This document shows positions 1 through 9,002 of a DNA stretch of 64,000 nucleotides, one piece after another. Below the pieces are notes generated by a model. That model searched no databases and had not been told where the DNA came from. It saw nothing but the letters and a program-made list of their open reading frames with translations. A program made the translations under genes and the position numbers. Location of the stretch: NCBI GenBank assembly GCA_947450765.1, contig CANFXC010000005.1, forward strand, positions 27,959-91,958, in the 5' to 3' direction. Position 1 is the first letter of the stretch, and each line of letters begins with the position of its first letter. The DNA is from Comamonadaceae bacterium (GTDB taxonomy: Bacteria > Pseudomonadota > Gammaproteobacteria > Burkholderiales > Burkholderiaceae_C).

Positions 1-296
1 GCCTGCTGCAAAGCAGCGCGCGCCTCCGCGTCTGACAAACGCACCAGCCATTGGCCGGCCTTCACATGATCGCCCTCCCGCACTTGCACCGCTTGCACGG
101 TCGCCGTGACTTCGGCGGCGAGTTCAATGCGGGCCGGGGCATTCAAACGGCCTGTGGCGACCACTGATTGCACCAAATCACTGCGCAGCACGGGCACCAC
201 CTGAACGGCGGTTCCGCGTTGCTGGAACAGCAAGCCGCCGGCCAGCAGCAAAGTGAGCACAACGGCAGCAAAGATCCACTTCTGGCGAGATTTCAT
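1..296 (-). CDS. Efflux RND periplasmic adaptor (membrane fusion protein), N-terminal part
   Basis: Only the first 98 or so codons are inside the window; the gene continues past base 1. The ATG is at 294-296. The product begins MKSRQKWIFAAVVLTLLLAG, a short basic N-terminus followed by one hydrophobic segment (signal anchor). Next comes a beta-strand/biotinyl-lipoyl-like part with VVATGRLNAPARIELA and QVREGDHVKAGQWLVRL, the typical start of HlyD/MacA-type adaptors. These proteins sit in the periplasm and bridge an inner-membrane pump (RND or ABC type) to an outer-membrane channel. The pump partner is not in the window, so the substrate cannot be stated. Family call is firm; subtype is not. 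Confidence 0.8.
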   Translation of the reverse strand, partial: MKSRQKWIFAAVVLTLLLAGGLLFQQRGTAVQVVPVLRSDLVQSVVATGRLNAPARIELAAEVTATVQAVQVREGDHVKAGQWLVRLSDAEARAALQQ

Positions 297-370
297 AAGG
301 GGCGAGCTTAGCAGCGCCAATGGCGCATCAATTGACCAGCATCATGAAACCTCGAATTAGACCGGCCCGT

Positions 371-943
371 TTAGACCGTGCCCTCGCCCTGCTTCGCCAA
401 TCGTTCGCTCTTCCAGTAAACGTCGTCACCGCCGTTCATGCGGTTGAGCACGCGTGACAGCACGAACAGCAAATCGCTGAGTCGGTTGAGGTATTGGCGT
501 GGCGATTCATTGAGTGTCTCGGCCAAGTCCAGCGCCACCACGGCACGTTCAGCGCGCCTTGCCACCGTGCGGCAGACGTGTGCCAATGCGGCAGCACGCG
601 TGCCCGCAGGCAAGATGAATTCCTGCAGACGCGGCAAGGTGGCGTTGTATTTTTCGAGTGCGGTGTCGAGCGCAATCACGGCTTCGGGTTTGAGCAGTTC
701 AAAGCCTGGAATAGACAACTCACCGCCCAGATTAAACAGCTGATGCTGCACCTCAATCAGCAGTGCACGCACGTCGGCAGCCATGTCTTCGCACAGCAAC
801 ACCCCGATGTTGGAGTTGAGCTCGTCAACATCGCCCATCGCATGCACACGCAAATGGTCTTTGGAAACGCGGGTGTTGTCGCCCAAGCCGGTGGTACCGT
901 TGTCGCCGGTGCGCGTGGCAATTTGAGTGAGTCGATTGGCCAT
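371..943 (-). CDS. PduO-type ATP:cob(I)alamin adenosyltransferase
   Basis: 190 residues, the usual length for the PduO/MMAB family, which transfers the adenosyl group of ATP to cob(I)alamin to make coenzyme B12. The N-terminal ATP-binding signature is clear (TRTGDNGTTGLGDNTRVSKD, about residues 10-30), followed by GDVDELNSNIGVLL. The C-terminal helical part carries RTVARRAERAVVAL and LNRLSDLLFVLSRVLN, conserved in the trimer interface and substrate pocket. It is a single gene between the efflux adaptor and a divergent FAD oxidase; no B12 riboswitch or cobalamin biosynthesis gene is visible next to it, so it probably serves adenosylcobalamin assimilation or recycling. Cytoplasmic. Confidence 0.92.
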   Translation of the reverse strand: MANRLTQIATRTGDNGTTGLGDNTRVSKDHLRVHAMGDVDELNSNIGVLLCEDMAADVRALLIEVQHQLFNLGGELSIPGFELLKPEAVIALDTALEKYNATLPRLQEFILPAGTRAAALAHVCRTVARRAERAVVALDLAETLNESPRQYLNRLSDLLFVLSRVLNRMNGGDDVYWKSERLAKQGEGTV

Positions 944-1081
944 GGGGTTTCCGTCAAAAAGTGGCGAGCCTCAGTCGGGCCGCGGTCGCCTGTGCGGCTG
1001 GTGTCCGCCGAACCCATGATTATTCACGACTTCGACTTCATCCATGCCGGCGTAAACTCCAAAAAACGATGGAGACACCCC

Positions 1082-2503
1082 ATGAACGCACCAATGCCAG
1101 TCCATTTGCTGCCCGAGATTCAACAACGCGAGACACCACACGCGCTGATTGAGGCGCTCAAAGCGCGCTTTGCCGAACGCTGCTCAACGGCGCTGGTGGT
1201 ACGCGAGCAGCACGGGCGTGACGAGTCGTCTTTTGCATCGCCACCGCCAGTTGCCGTGGTGTTTGCAGAAAGCACCCAGGACGTCGCAGAAGTCGTCAAG
1301 CTAGCTAGCCAACACAACGTACCGGTCATTCCCTTTGGCGTCGGCACCTCGCTGGAAGGGCATTTGCTGGCGGTGCAAGGCGGGATCAGTGTCGACATGG
1401 GCCGCATGAACCGCGTGCTGTCCATCAACGCCGAAGACCTGACGGTGACGGTGCAGCCAGGCGTGACGCGCAAACAACTCAACGAAGCGGTCAAAAGCAC
1501 AGGTTTGTTCTTCCCGATTGATCCCGGCGCTGACGCGACGATTGGCGGCATGAGTGCGACCCGCGCCAGCGGCACCAACGCCGTGCGCTACGGCACCATG
1601 CGCGAGAACGTGTTGGCACTGGAAGTGGTGACCGCCAGCGGCGAGGTCATTCGCACCGGCACACGGGCCAAGAAATCATCAGCCGGTTATGACCTGACGC
1701 GTCTGATGGTGGGCAGCGAAGGCACGCTGGGCGTCATCACCGAGATCACCGTCAAGCTTTACCCGTTGCCGGAGGCCATTTCGGCGGCGATCTGCTCCTT
1801 CCCAAGTATTGAAGCGGCGGTGCGCACGACGATCGAGATCATTCAAATGGGTGTGCCGATTGCTCGCGTCGAACTGATTGACGTCAACGCGGTGCGCATG
1901 GTCAATGCGCATTCGAAGCTGTCCCTTCGCGAAGAACCCCTGCTGCTGATGGAGTTTCATGGTTCCCCCACCAGCGTCAAGGAACAAGCTGAGCTGGTTC
2001 AAGAGTTGGCCAGTGGACACGGCGGCAACGCCTTTGAATGGGCCAGCACGCCCGAAGAGCGCACACGTCTATGGGCGGCTAGGCACAACGCCTACTTCGC
2101 GGCTGTGCAGTCGCGCCCTGGTTGCCGCGTGATTTCAACTGACACCTGCGTGCCCATTTCACGTCTGGCCGACTGCCTGCTGGACTCGATCACTGAGGCT
2201 GACGCGAGTGGTATTCCGTATTTTTTAGTGGGCCACGTTGGTGACGGCAATTTCCACTTCGGCTACCTGATTGATCCGACGCAAGCTCAAGAGCGAGAAG
2301 TGGCCGAGGCCTTGAACCATCAACTGGTGAGCCGTGCACTCCAGCTCGAAGGGACCTGCACGGGCGAGCACGGTATCGGTCTGCACAAAATGGATTTTTT
2401 AGTGGCCGAAACAGGCGATGGCGCCGTGAACATGATGCGCACCATCAAGCGCGCTCTCGACCCCAAAAACATCATGAATCCGGGGAAGATTTTTACGCTT
2501 TAG
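1082..2503 (+). CDS. FAD-binding oxidase, D-lactate dehydrogenase/GlcD family
   Basis: 473 residues. The start at 1082 is chosen because the protein then begins MNAPMPVHLLPEIQQRETPH at the usual family length; the open frame upstream is antisense to the adenosyltransferase gene. An FAD-binding PCMH domain covers about residues 45-225 (VIPFGVGTSLEGHLLAVQGG, GATIGGM-like segment DATIGGMSATRASGTNAV). The FAD-oxidase C-terminal domain ends with CTGEHGIGLHKMDFL and ALDPKNIMNPGKIF, the hallmark of D-lactate dehydrogenase (cytochrome) and glycolate oxidase GlcD. Expected reaction: oxidation of a D-2-hydroxyacid to a 2-oxoacid with electrons passed to the respiratory chain. D-lactate is most likely, but glycolate or 2-hydroxyglutarate are possible. 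It is monocistronic and divergent from the upstream gene. Confidence 0.88.
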   Translation: MNAPMPVHLLPEIQQRETPHALIEALKARFAERCSTALVVREQHGRDESSFASPPPVAVVFAESTQDVAEVVKLASQHNVPVIPFGVGTSLEGHLLAVQGGISVDMGRMNRVLSINAEDLTVTVQPGVTRKQLNEAVKSTGLFFPIDPGADATIGGMSATRASGTNAVRYGTMRENVLALEVVTASGEVIRTGTRAKKSSAGYDLTRLMVGSEGTLGVITEITVKLYPLPEAISAAICSFPSIEAAVRTTIEIIQMGVPIARVELIDVNAVRMVNAHSKLSLREEPLLLMEFHGSPTSVKEQAELVQELASGHGGNAFEWASTPEERTRLWAARHNAYFAAVQSRPGCRVISTDTCVPISRLADCLLDSITEADASGIPYFLVGHVGDGNFHFGYLIDPTQAQEREVAEALNHQLVSRALQLEGTCTGEHGIGLHKMDFLVAETGDGAVNMMRTIKRALDPKNIMNPGKIFTL

Positions 2504-2547
2504 TCGGCATCGCTTGCCGAACGATCAGCCGCGACAGGCTTGTCCGC

Positions 2548-3072
2548 TCAGGACCACAGACGTCGCGGCATCGGTGGTGCATGACGGGCGCTCATGGCAT
2601 TCATGAGCAGGCAAAAGACGGACATAAAACGCAAAGCAATCAGACCCGCAACCCACTGCGACGGCGTCTGACTCAGGTACACATAAGCATTGAAATAATC
2701 CAGCAACAAAGCGGTCACACCGACCCCGAGACAGACCAACGACACTTGTTCGAAGTGCCAGTCTTTCAGGTAGCTGTAAAGATACACGGCGCTGATCAAT
2801 ACAACGAAGCCCGCACGGTACTGGAGGTAGCGCGTGAGCGTCTCGGCTTCGCCGCCTGGTTCAAAATTGCCCACAGCCAACTCGGGAAAGAAAATCAATT
2901 TGCTGGCGTAAGACACTGCCACGCTTAGCAAGAACAAAATTCGGTATTTGAACCAAGTGTCGACGCCAGCAGCTACAGCACGCGCCCGCTCAGTAGACAG
3001 GGGCACAGGGTCCAATAACGCGGCCAGTTCTTCTTCCGAAATGCGGATTTGAGCGTGACGTGAATTGATCAT
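2548..3072 (-). CDS. Hypothetical membrane protein
   Basis: I do not recognise the family. With the ATG at 3070-3072 the product has 174 residues (a TTG at 3111 would add 13). The N-terminus is polar (RISEEELAALLDPVPLSTER), then there are about four hydrophobic segments: around YRILFLLSVAVSYASKLIFF, AGFVVLISAVYLYSYL, VSLVCLGVGVTALLLDYF and WVAGLIALRFMSVFCLLMNA. No catalytic motif is visible. It is convergent with the FAD oxidase and lies 120 bases downstream of parB on the same strand, so it could share the par transcript. It is expected in the inner membrane. Codon use looks like its neighbours. Confidence 0.6.
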   Translation of the reverse strand: MINSRHAQIRISEEELAALLDPVPLSTERARAVAAGVDTWFKYRILFLLSVAVSYASKLIFFPELAVGNFEPGGEAETLTRYLQYRAGFVVLISAVYLYSYLKDWHFEQVSLVCLGVGVTALLLDYFNAYVYLSQTPSQWVAGLIALRFMSVFCLLMNAMSARHAPPMPRRLWS

Positions 3073-3195
3073 GTGTAGCTTTGTAACTCTTGATTTTGAA
3101 ATCAGTTGCAAGTACTTACTTAACTTGCAAATTATAGTTAAAAGCTCTGTCAGACAGTGCCGCTAAGCACTGTCGGGAATTCGGGCCCGGCGTCC

Positions 3196-4131
3196 TTATT
3201 TAACGCCTCGCAAACGTTCGATCAAACCATTCAGCTCGTCCAGTGAAGCGAACTGGATCGCCACCTCCCCCATATCTTCTCGGCGGCCATTGCGTTTGAC
3301 CTGCTTTTTCACGCGCACCTCGACCTCGGCCATGAGCAGATCCGCCAACTCTTCTTCAACTCGGCGCGTGTCGCGCGACTTTTCCTTAGAGACTTTTTGC
3401 GGCTTCAGTGAGAATTCGGCACTGAGTTTTTTGACCAGACTTTCCGCCTCGCGGACCGACATTTTCTTGGCTGCGATCTGGTTGGCAGCCGTGATCTGGG
3501 TGGCGCGGTCTAGCGATAAAAGAGCCCGCGCATGGCCCATGTCGATGTCACCGGCCATCAGCATGATTTGCACCGGATCGGCCAAGTTCAGCAGGCGCAG
3601 CAAGTTGCTGGCGGCACTGCGGGAGCGTCCTACAGCTTGAGCAGCGAGTTCGTGAGTGAGCCCAAACTCCTTCACCAAGCGTTGTAAACCCTGGGCTTCT
3701 TCCAAAGGATTCAGGTCTTCGCGCTGGATATTTTCGATCAGGGCCATGGCGGCGGCTGACTCGTCCGGCACGTCGCGCACCAGCACCGGCACGCTATCGA
3801 GGCCGGCCAGTTTGGCCGCCCTGAAACGCCTTTCACCGGCAATGATTTCGTACTTGCCGTCGTTGGCGCCGCTGGTCAAGCGCCGCACCAAGATCGGCTG
3901 CATGATGCCTTGCACCTTGATCGACTCGGCCAGCTCGTAGAGCGCGCCTTCGTCCATGCGGGTACGCGGCTGGTACTGGCCTGCCACCATGTCGCTCAAC
4001 CGTAGCGACGCCGGCAAGCCGGGGCTGTTGGCTTCAGAGCCGTTTTCAAGCACGTTCGCCGACTCGCTGACGGTAGGGCCTAGCAAGGCTTGCAATCCGC
4101 GGCCTAGGCCTTTTGGTTTTTTGGTGACCAT
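3196..4131 (-). CDS. parB: Chromosome partitioning protein ParB
   Basis: 311 residues. ParB is the CTPase clamp that loads at parS and spreads on origin DNA; with ParA it moves sister origins apart. The start MVTKKPKGLGRGLQALLG is the classic ParB N-terminal box. The N-domain has GQYQPRTRMDEGALYELAES and the CTP-binding box IIAGERRFRAAKLAG (about residue 100). A helix-turn-helix parS reader follows (LTHELAAQAVGRSRSAASNL, about residues 155-175), and the C-terminal part is the dimer domain. It lies in the order parA-hydrolase-parB on the minus strand. Two parS consensus sites lie 2.2-3.4 kb away, in rsmG and mnmG. Confidence 0.97.
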   Translation of the reverse strand: MVTKKPKGLGRGLQALLGPTVSESANVLENGSEANSPGLPASLRLSDMVAGQYQPRTRMDEGALYELAESIKVQGIMQPILVRRLTSGANDGKYEIIAGERRFRAAKLAGLDSVPVLVRDVPDESAAAMALIENIQREDLNPLEEAQGLQRLVKEFGLTHELAAQAVGRSRSAASNLLRLLNLADPVQIMLMAGDIDMGHARALLSLDRATQITAANQIAAKKMSVREAESLVKKLSAEFSLKPQKVSKEKSRDTRRVEEELADLLMAEVEVRVKKQVKRNGRREDMGEVAIQFASLDELNGLIERLRGVK

Positions 4132-4178
4132 GTTCTTGTCTTTCAGGTTTCGAGATGTCGGTGTCTAGAGAATACGGT

Positions 4179-4763
4179 TCAGGTCGGCGGTGCGGCCTGA
4201 ACCTGCGCCTGTAATGCGTGTAATTGGGCGAGGCCTTCCGGCCAGTCGCCGAGCTGGCTGTCAGCGTTCAAATGCCCCTGTAAGCCCGCATTCACCCAGT
4301 GGGCACCCCAGGCGCCGGCGAACTGACGCGCGCGCTCAGCGCTGCAATACGGGTCGTTCTGACTGCCTATCAACACGCTGGCAAAGGGCAAGCGCTGCAT
4401 CGGTACCGGCGACCAGCTGGGCAGCACGGGGCGCAGGGCTTCGCGTTCTGGATCGCCCGGTGCCACCAGCAATGCCGCTTTGACGCGGTGTGTATTTTTT
4501 GAATGTGAAGCCCAGGCTGCCACCAATTGGCAGCCTAAGCTGTGCGCCACCAACACCACGGGTTCGTCTAGCGTCCCCGTTAAAAGCACGTCTTCGAGCC
4601 GCGAAATCCAATCGCCGCGCAAAGGCCGCAGCCAGTCGTGCTGCTCGACGCGCTGATAGCCATGCGCGGCTTCCCACCGGCTTTGCCAATGCGCAGGACC
4701 GCTATTTTTCCACCCGGGCAGAAGCAGCACGGAAGGCGTATTCATAAGAGCCCGGTCCTTCAC
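4179..4763 (-). CDS. Alpha/beta hydrolase, RBBP9/YdeN family
   Basis: 194 residues. Small serine-hydrolase fold of the RBBP9/YdeN type: LLLPGWKNSGPAHWQSRWE near the N-terminus, the nucleophile elbow AHSLGC (Ser in GHSxG-like context, about residue 74), the acid region LIGSQNDPYCS, and a C-terminal GHLNADSQLGDWPEGL containing the probable catalytic His. The natural substrate of this family in bacteria is not known. Its ATG at 4761-4763 overlaps the parA stop codon, and parB follows 47 bases later, so it is translationally coupled inside the par operon. A second start at 4745 (MNTPS) is possible. The link to partitioning is positional only. Confidence 0.85.
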   Translation of the reverse strand: MKDRALMNTPSVLLLPGWKNSGPAHWQSRWEAAHGYQRVEQHDWLRPLRGDWISRLEDVLLTGTLDEPVVLVAHSLGCQLVAAWASHSKNTHRVKAALLVAPGDPEREALRPVLPSWSPVPMQRLPFASVLIGSQNDPYCSAERARQFAGAWGAHWVNAGLQGHLNADSQLGDWPEGLAQLHALQAQVQAAPPT

Positions 4764-5545
4764 ATGACCTTGATGCGCTCGACCATCTCAGCCGCAAAAG
4801 CCACAAAGGCTTGCGCGCCCTTGGAGGCCGGGTCAAAAACCACCCCCGGCACACCGTAGCTGGGCGCTTCAGCCAAGCGCACATTGCGCGGAATAACCGT
4901 ATTGAAAACCTTGTCGCCAAAGTGCTGCTTGAGCTGCTCGCTGACCTGCAACTGAAGCGTGATGCGTGGGTCAAACATGACGCGCAGCAAGCCAATGATG
5001 GCGAGTTCTTTGTTGAGATTGGCGTGCACCTGTTTGATGGTGTTGACCAAATCGGTCAGACCTTCCAGCGCGAAATACTCGCACTGCATCGGAACAATAA
5101 CGCCGTGTGCACAGCACAAGCCATTGAGCGTGAGCATGGACAGCGACGGCGGACAGTCGATCAGCACAAAGTCATATTGGCTGGCGACCTCTGCAATCGC
5201 CTGACGCAGACGTTTTTCACGGCGCTCAACGTCGACCAGCTCGACCTCCGCACCCGCAAGTTCCCGGTTGGCGCCCAGCACGTCGTAACTGCAACCGGCA
5301 TCGACCAGCTTTTGACTGGTGACGCGCGCCTCTTCAATCGTCGCTGACTCCAGCAGCACGTCGTACACCGTGAGCTCGAGTTGCCGCTTGTCGACGCCAG
5401 AACCCATGGTCGCATTGCCTTGCGGGTCAAGGTCAATCATCAGCACCCGTTGTCCGGCCTGCGCCAGCCCAGCCGCCAGGTTGACCGTGGTGGTGGTCTT
5501 GCCCACACCGCCTTTTTGGTTGGCTACGCAGAATATTTTGGCCAT
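4760..5545 (-). CDS. parA: Chromosome partitioning ATPase ParA
   Basis: 261 residues. Walker-type ATPase that binds DNA non-specifically in its ATP form and is displaced by ParB-parS complexes, driving origin segregation. The deviant Walker A motif NQKGGVGKTTTTVNLA is at residues 9-24, Walker A' includes LMIDLDPQGNATMGSG (about 35-50), and Walker B-like FVLIDCPPSLSMLTLNGL is near 125-142. The length fits the chromosomal ParA/Soj type without an N-terminal DNA-binding extension. It heads the parA-hydrolase-parB group and follows the lysE-like gene on the minus strand. Confidence 0.97.
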   Translation of the reverse strand: MAKIFCVANQKGGVGKTTTTVNLAAGLAQAGQRVLMIDLDPQGNATMGSGVDKRQLELTVYDVLLESATIEEARVTSQKLVDAGCSYDVLGANRELAGAEVELVDVERREKRLRQAIAEVASQYDFVLIDCPPSLSMLTLNGLCCAHGVIVPMQCEYFALEGLTDLVNTIKQVHANLNKELAIIGLLRVMFDPRITLQLQVSEQLKQHFGDKVFNTVIPRNVRLAEAPSYGVPGVVFDPASKGAQAFVAFAAEMVERIKVM

Positions 5546-5607
5546 AGAGGTGATTACGCTTGAAATAGGAGACGCTTAAAAATCAGAATAAAGCTGAGCT
5601 TCAGCGC

Positions 5608-6234
5608 TTAGCGGGACAAGGCCAGCTTGAGTCCAAAGCCAATCAGAAAAACACCTGCCGCTTTTTCAAGTGCAGATGAAATGCGCGGGTTGGCACGCAG
5701 TCGCGCAGCCAAAAAATAGGTCAACAGCACGGCACCGAGCCCATACACAAAGGTCAGCGCGGCGATGGTCACAGACATCACACCAAAAGTGCGGAGGCCT
5801 TGGTGCAGGACCGGGTCCACAAACAGCGGGAAAAAAGCCATGTAGAAAACGACGGCCTTGGGGTTCAGCAGTGTGATGAGCATGCTTTGGCGAAAGTAAT
5901 GGCCGGCTTTCATTTTCAGAATCGGTGCGTCGCCGGGTTTCGAAAGCAGCATCTTGACGCCCAACCAAGCCAAGTAAACCGCCCCGACCCACTGGACCAA
6001 ATGGAAAGCCGCTGGGTACGTGGCCAACAAGGCAGAGACTCCAGCCACCGCAGCCCACAGCAACACCTGATCGCCAGCAATCACGCCGAATGTAGCGCCC
6101 ATACCACCAGCAATACCGCCCTTGCCGGTCGAGGTGATCAAGGCCAAGTTCCCGGGGCCAGGAATAGCCAGGAAGACGATGATGGCGATGACGAAAGCGC
6201 CGTAATCGGCTACACCGGCGAATGAGCCCAGCAT
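5608..6234 (-). CDS. LysE/RhtB family exporter
   Basis: 208 residues, the usual size for this family of six-helix inner-membrane exporters of amino acids and derivatives. The N-terminal signature AIPGPGNLALITSTGKGGI (about residues 23-42) is the conserved P-G-P segment, and LLNPKAVVFYMAFFPLFV (about 125-142) is the second family marker. The rest is hydrophobic with short loops. The substrate cannot be read from sequence. It lies between rsmG and parA on the same strand, an arrangement common in Comamonadaceae partition regions. Confidence 0.9.
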   Translation of the reverse strand: MLGSFAGVADYGAFVIAIIVFLAIPGPGNLALITSTGKGGIAGGMGATFGVIAGDQVLLWAAVAGVSALLATYPAAFHLVQWVGAVYLAWLGVKMLLSKPGDAPILKMKAGHYFRQSMLITLLNPKAVVFYMAFFPLFVDPVLHQGLRTFGVMSVTIAALTFVYGLGAVLLTYFLAARLRANPRISSALEKAAGVFLIGFGLKLALSR

Positions 6235-6285
6235 GAAATGTCCTTGAATTGAGGTGTGAGTTTACGACAGCTGCTGGGCTGACTT

Positions 6286-6963
6286 TTATACAGCGGCTGA
6301 CGGAGACTTCAGCCAGACCACGCAACGATCTGCATCTAAGCCCGGAACCACCAACTGTTCCACGTGAAACACCGCCACGCCAGCCGGCAACACGGCTAAT
6401 TCATCCGCTGGGTGCTTGCCCTTCAAGGCCATCCAAACACCGTCTTGCGCCAAGGCCTTGGCAGACCAAGAAGTGAAGTCTGCCAAGGACGCAAAGGCGC
6501 GGGAGCAGATCACGTCAAATGGCTCGGCGATGGTTTCAACGCGTGCATGCAAGCCAGTCAGATTCACCAAGCCCAAAGAGAGCGCAGCCTGCTTGACGAA
6601 AGCAGCTTTCTTGCCAACCGTGTCAACACAAGTCACAGACAAGGTCGGACAGCAAATGGCGAAGACGACGCCCGGCAAACCAGCGCCCGAGCCCACATCC
6701 AACAACTTGGTGCTGCCCTGCCCTCTATTGAGCAAACCGCTGCCTAGCAAGTGTTTTTGCAACGGCAAGACCGCTGCAAGGCTGTCCAGCAGGTGGTGCG
6801 TCAGCATCTCCGCCGGATCCCGCACAGCAGTCAGGTTATAGACCTTGGTCCACTTGCCGATCAAGTCTTGATAATCCAGCAGACTGCGGACTTGAGAATC
6901 CGACAGGTCTAGCGCCAAGGACTTCAACCCAGCGCGCAGCGCCACTTCATTGCCACCCATCAT
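6286..6963 (-). CDS. rsmG: 16S rRNA (guanine-527-N7)-methyltransferase RsmG
   Basis: 225 residues. SAM-dependent methylation of G527 in 16S rRNA. The SAM-binding loop reads [20 protein letters not shown] (about residues 87-106), preceded by [20 protein letters not shown], and followed by [20 protein letters not shown], all typical of GidB/RsmG. Its ATG overlaps the mnmG stop codon by 4 bases (ATGA), so the two are translationally coupled. The C-terminal codons for VFHVEQ double as a parS site (6356-6371). The C-terminus ends in KSPSAAV. Confidence 0.96.
   Translation of the reverse strand: MMGGNEVALRAGLKSLALDLSDSQVRSLLDYQDLIGKWTKVYNLTAVRDPAEMLTHHLLDSLAAVLPLQKHLLGSGLLNRGQGSTKLLDVGSGAGLPGVVFAICCPTLSVTCVDTVGKKAAFVKQAALSLGLVNLTGLHARVETIAEPFDVICSRAFASLADFTSWSAKALAQDGVWMALKGKHPADELAVLPAGVAVFHVEQLVVPGLDADRCVVWLKSPSAAV
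6356..6371. promoter_or_regulatory. parS: parS centromere site (in rsmG)
   Basis: TGTTCCACGTGAAACA matches the broadly conserved ParB-binding consensus TGTTNCACGTGAAACA at every defined position. It lies inside the rsmG coding sequence near its 3' end, about 2.2 kb from parB and about 18 kb from dnaA, a normal location for an origin-proximal centromere. Confidence 0.93.
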
Positions 6964-8999
6964 GTCGACGCCTTAGCGGGCTGACCCGTCGCCGCAGCTG
7001 GATCAATCTCAGGCTTGGTAACATGCTTCCACAGGTTCTTTTTTAGATGAACCAACAAGAGGGAGATGGTCGCCGGCGTGACGCCAGAAATGCGCGACGC
7101 CAAGCCAAGAGTCTCAGGCCTGTGCTTCGTCAGCTTTTGCCGTGCCTCAAAACTCAACGCTGTGACCTGCAAATAATCCAACTCCGGCGGCAACTTCAGA
7201 TTCTCATAGTGGGCCGAACGCTCGACCTCCGTCTTCTGCAGGTCGATGTAGCCCGCGTACTTAGCCACAATTTCGATCTGCTCAATCACCGCCTTAAGCA
7301 TGTCTGCAGGCATATTGGCCTCCCGCGGAACGGCTGGGTCAACGCCTTCCGCATCCACCCCCAATGCCGACAATTCCGCACCTGCGAACCGTCCGCCATC
7401 CAAAGACATCAAGCTGACGTAGTCCACATCCGGTCGACGCAGCAAGTCCAGCAAGTTGTACTCACGCTCAATAGCCTTTCCCAGTACTCGCTCAGCCTCC
7501 GTCGCAGGCAGATTATTCGGATGAACCCAAAGCGAACGAAGTCGCTGTGTTTCACGTGAAACAGCATCGCGCTTGCGGTTGAATGCATCCCAGCGAGCGT
7601 CATCGACCAAGCCAAGTTCCCTGCCCTTTTCGGTCAGGCGCATGTCGGCATTGTCTTCACGCAGCATCAAGCGGTACTCGGCGCGGCTGGTGAACATTCG
7701 GTAAGGCTCGGTCACGCCCTTGGTGATGAGGTCGTCAACCAGCACACCAAGATAGGCCTCGTCACGACGCGGCAACCAAGCCTCTTTGCCTTGGCACTGC
7801 AAAGCGGCGTTGATCCCAGCAAACATCCCTTGCGCTGCGGCCTCCTCGTAACCCGTCGTGCCATTGATCTGGCCGGCAAAGAACAAGCCGCCGATGGCCC
7901 GAGTTTCAAAGCTACTTTTCAGCGAGCGCGGATCAAAGTAGTCGTACTCAATCGCATAGCCGGGTCGCAATATGTGCGCGTTTTCCATGCCAGCCATGGA
8001 ACGAACCAAAGCGTACTGGATGTCAAACGGCAAACTGGTCGAGATGCCATTGGGGTAAATCTCGTGCGTCGTCAGCCCTTCGGGCTCGAGAAAAATCTGA
8101 TGACTGGTCTTGTCCGCGAAGCGGTTGATCTTGTCCTCCACACTCGGGCAATAACGCGGACCAACGCCGTCGATCTTGCCGGTGAACATGGGACTTCGAT
8201 CAAATCCAGAGCGGATGATGTCGTGCGTGCGCTCGTTGGTGTGCGTGATCCAGCAAGGCATTTGCTGGGGGTGGGCAATGCCCGCGCCCATGAAACTGAA
8301 CACCGGCACGCTGCTGCCCTCGCCGCCCGGCATGCCGTCGCCAGGCTGAACCGTGCACTTGCTAAAGTCAATGCTGCGACCATCCAGTCGCGGCGGTGTG
8401 CCGGTTTTGAGCCTGCCCTGCGGCAGCTTGAGCTCTTTCAGACGAGCACTGAGCGACACGGCGGGCGGATCACCCGCCCGGCCGGCAGCGTAGTTGTTCA
8501 TGCCCACATGGATCTTGCCATCGAGAAAAGTCCCCGCCGTCAGCACGACAGTGCGGCTGCGGAACTTGATGCCCACTTGCGTCACGGCACCCACCACCCG
8601 CTCACCTTCAACCAGCAAGTCGTCAACGGCTTGCTGGAACAGCCACAAGTTGGGCTGGTTCTCCAGCATCCGGCGGATCGCCGCCTTGTACAAAATACGG
8701 TCGGCTTGCGCCCGAGTGGCGCGCACGGCCGGACCCTTGCTGGAGTTGAGAATGCGGAACTGGATACCGCCTTCGTCAGTGGCCAACGCCATGGCCCCGC
8801 CCATCGCATCGACCTCTTTCACCAAGTGGCCCTTGCCGATGCCGCCAATCGAGGGGTTGCAACTCATCTGGCCAAGGGTCTCGATGTTGTGGCTAAGCAG
8901 CAAAGTTTTGCATCCCATGCGGGCCGAAGCCAGTGCAGCTTCGGTGCCAGCATGGCCACCGCCAACAACAATCACGTCAAATTCTTCAGGGTAAAACAT
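6960..8999 (-). CDS. mnmG: tRNA uridine-5-carboxymethylaminomethyl modification enzyme MnmG
   Basis: 679 residues, about 50 longer than the E. coli enzyme. With MnmE (also in this window, 29680-31140) it makes the cmnm5 modification at U34 of several tRNAs using FAD and methylene-tetrahydrofolate. The Rossmann FAD-binding start [20 protein letters not shown] (residues 8-27) and [20 protein letters not shown] (residues 43-62) are clear. Signatures [27 protein letters not shown] and [16 protein letters not shown] are all present. The C-terminal helical domain ends in [20 protein letters not shown]. It is coupled to rsmG by an ATGA overlap. Codons for AVSRETQ form a perfect parS site. Confidence 0.97.
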   Translation of the reverse strand: MFYPEEFDVIVVGGGHAGTEAALASARMGCKTLLLSHNIETLGQMSCNPSIGGIGKGHLVKEVDAMGGAMALATDEGGIQFRILNSSKGPAVRATRAQADRILYKAAIRRMLENQPNLWLFQQAVDDLLVEGERVVGAVTQVGIKFRSRTVVLTAGTFLDGKIHVGMNNYAAGRAGDPPAVSLSARLKELKLPQGRLKTGTPPRLDGRSIDFSKCTVQPGDGMPGGEGSSVPVFSFMGAGIAHPQQMPCWITHTNERTHDIIRSGFDRSPMFTGKIDGVGPRYCPSVEDKINRFADKTSHQIFLEPEGLTTHEIYPNGISTSLPFDIQYALVRSMAGMENAHILRPGYAIEYDYFDPRSLKSSFETRAIGGLFFAGQINGTTGYEEAAAQGMFAGINAALQCQGKEAWLPRRDEAYLGVLVDDLITKGVTEPYRMFTSRAEYRLMLREDNADMRLTEKGRELGLVDDARWDAFNRKRDAVSRETQRLRSLWVHPNNLPATEAERVLGKAIEREYNLLDLLRRPDVDYVSLMSLDGGRFAGAELSALGVDAEGVDPAVPREANMPADMLKAVIEQIEIVAKYAGYIDLQKTEVERSAHYENLKLPPELDYLQVTALSFEARQKLTKHRPETLGLASRISGVTPATISLLLVHLKKNLWKHVTKPEIDPAAATGQPAKAST
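7548..7563. promoter_or_regulatory. parS: parS centromere site (in mnmG)
   Basis: TGTTTCACGTGAAACA, a perfect 16-base palindrome and the canonical parS sequence, lies within the mnmG coding region. It is 1.2 kb from the second site in rsmG, so ParB can nucleate at two points in the same operon. Confidence 0.96.
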
Positions 9000-9002
9000 A
9001 CA

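Noticed and set aside
494..1081. Long open frame upstream of and continuous with the FAD oxidase
   Set aside because: It is antisense to the adenosyltransferase gene and carries no family sequence; the real start is the ATG at 1082.
944..1081. Cobalamin riboswitch near the adenosyltransferase gene
   Set aside because: The gap is only about 140 bases and shows no B12-box sequence.
2500..2520. Hairpin TCGGCA...TGCCGA after the FAD oxidase as terminator
   Set aside because: Short stem and no T tract; too weak to call.
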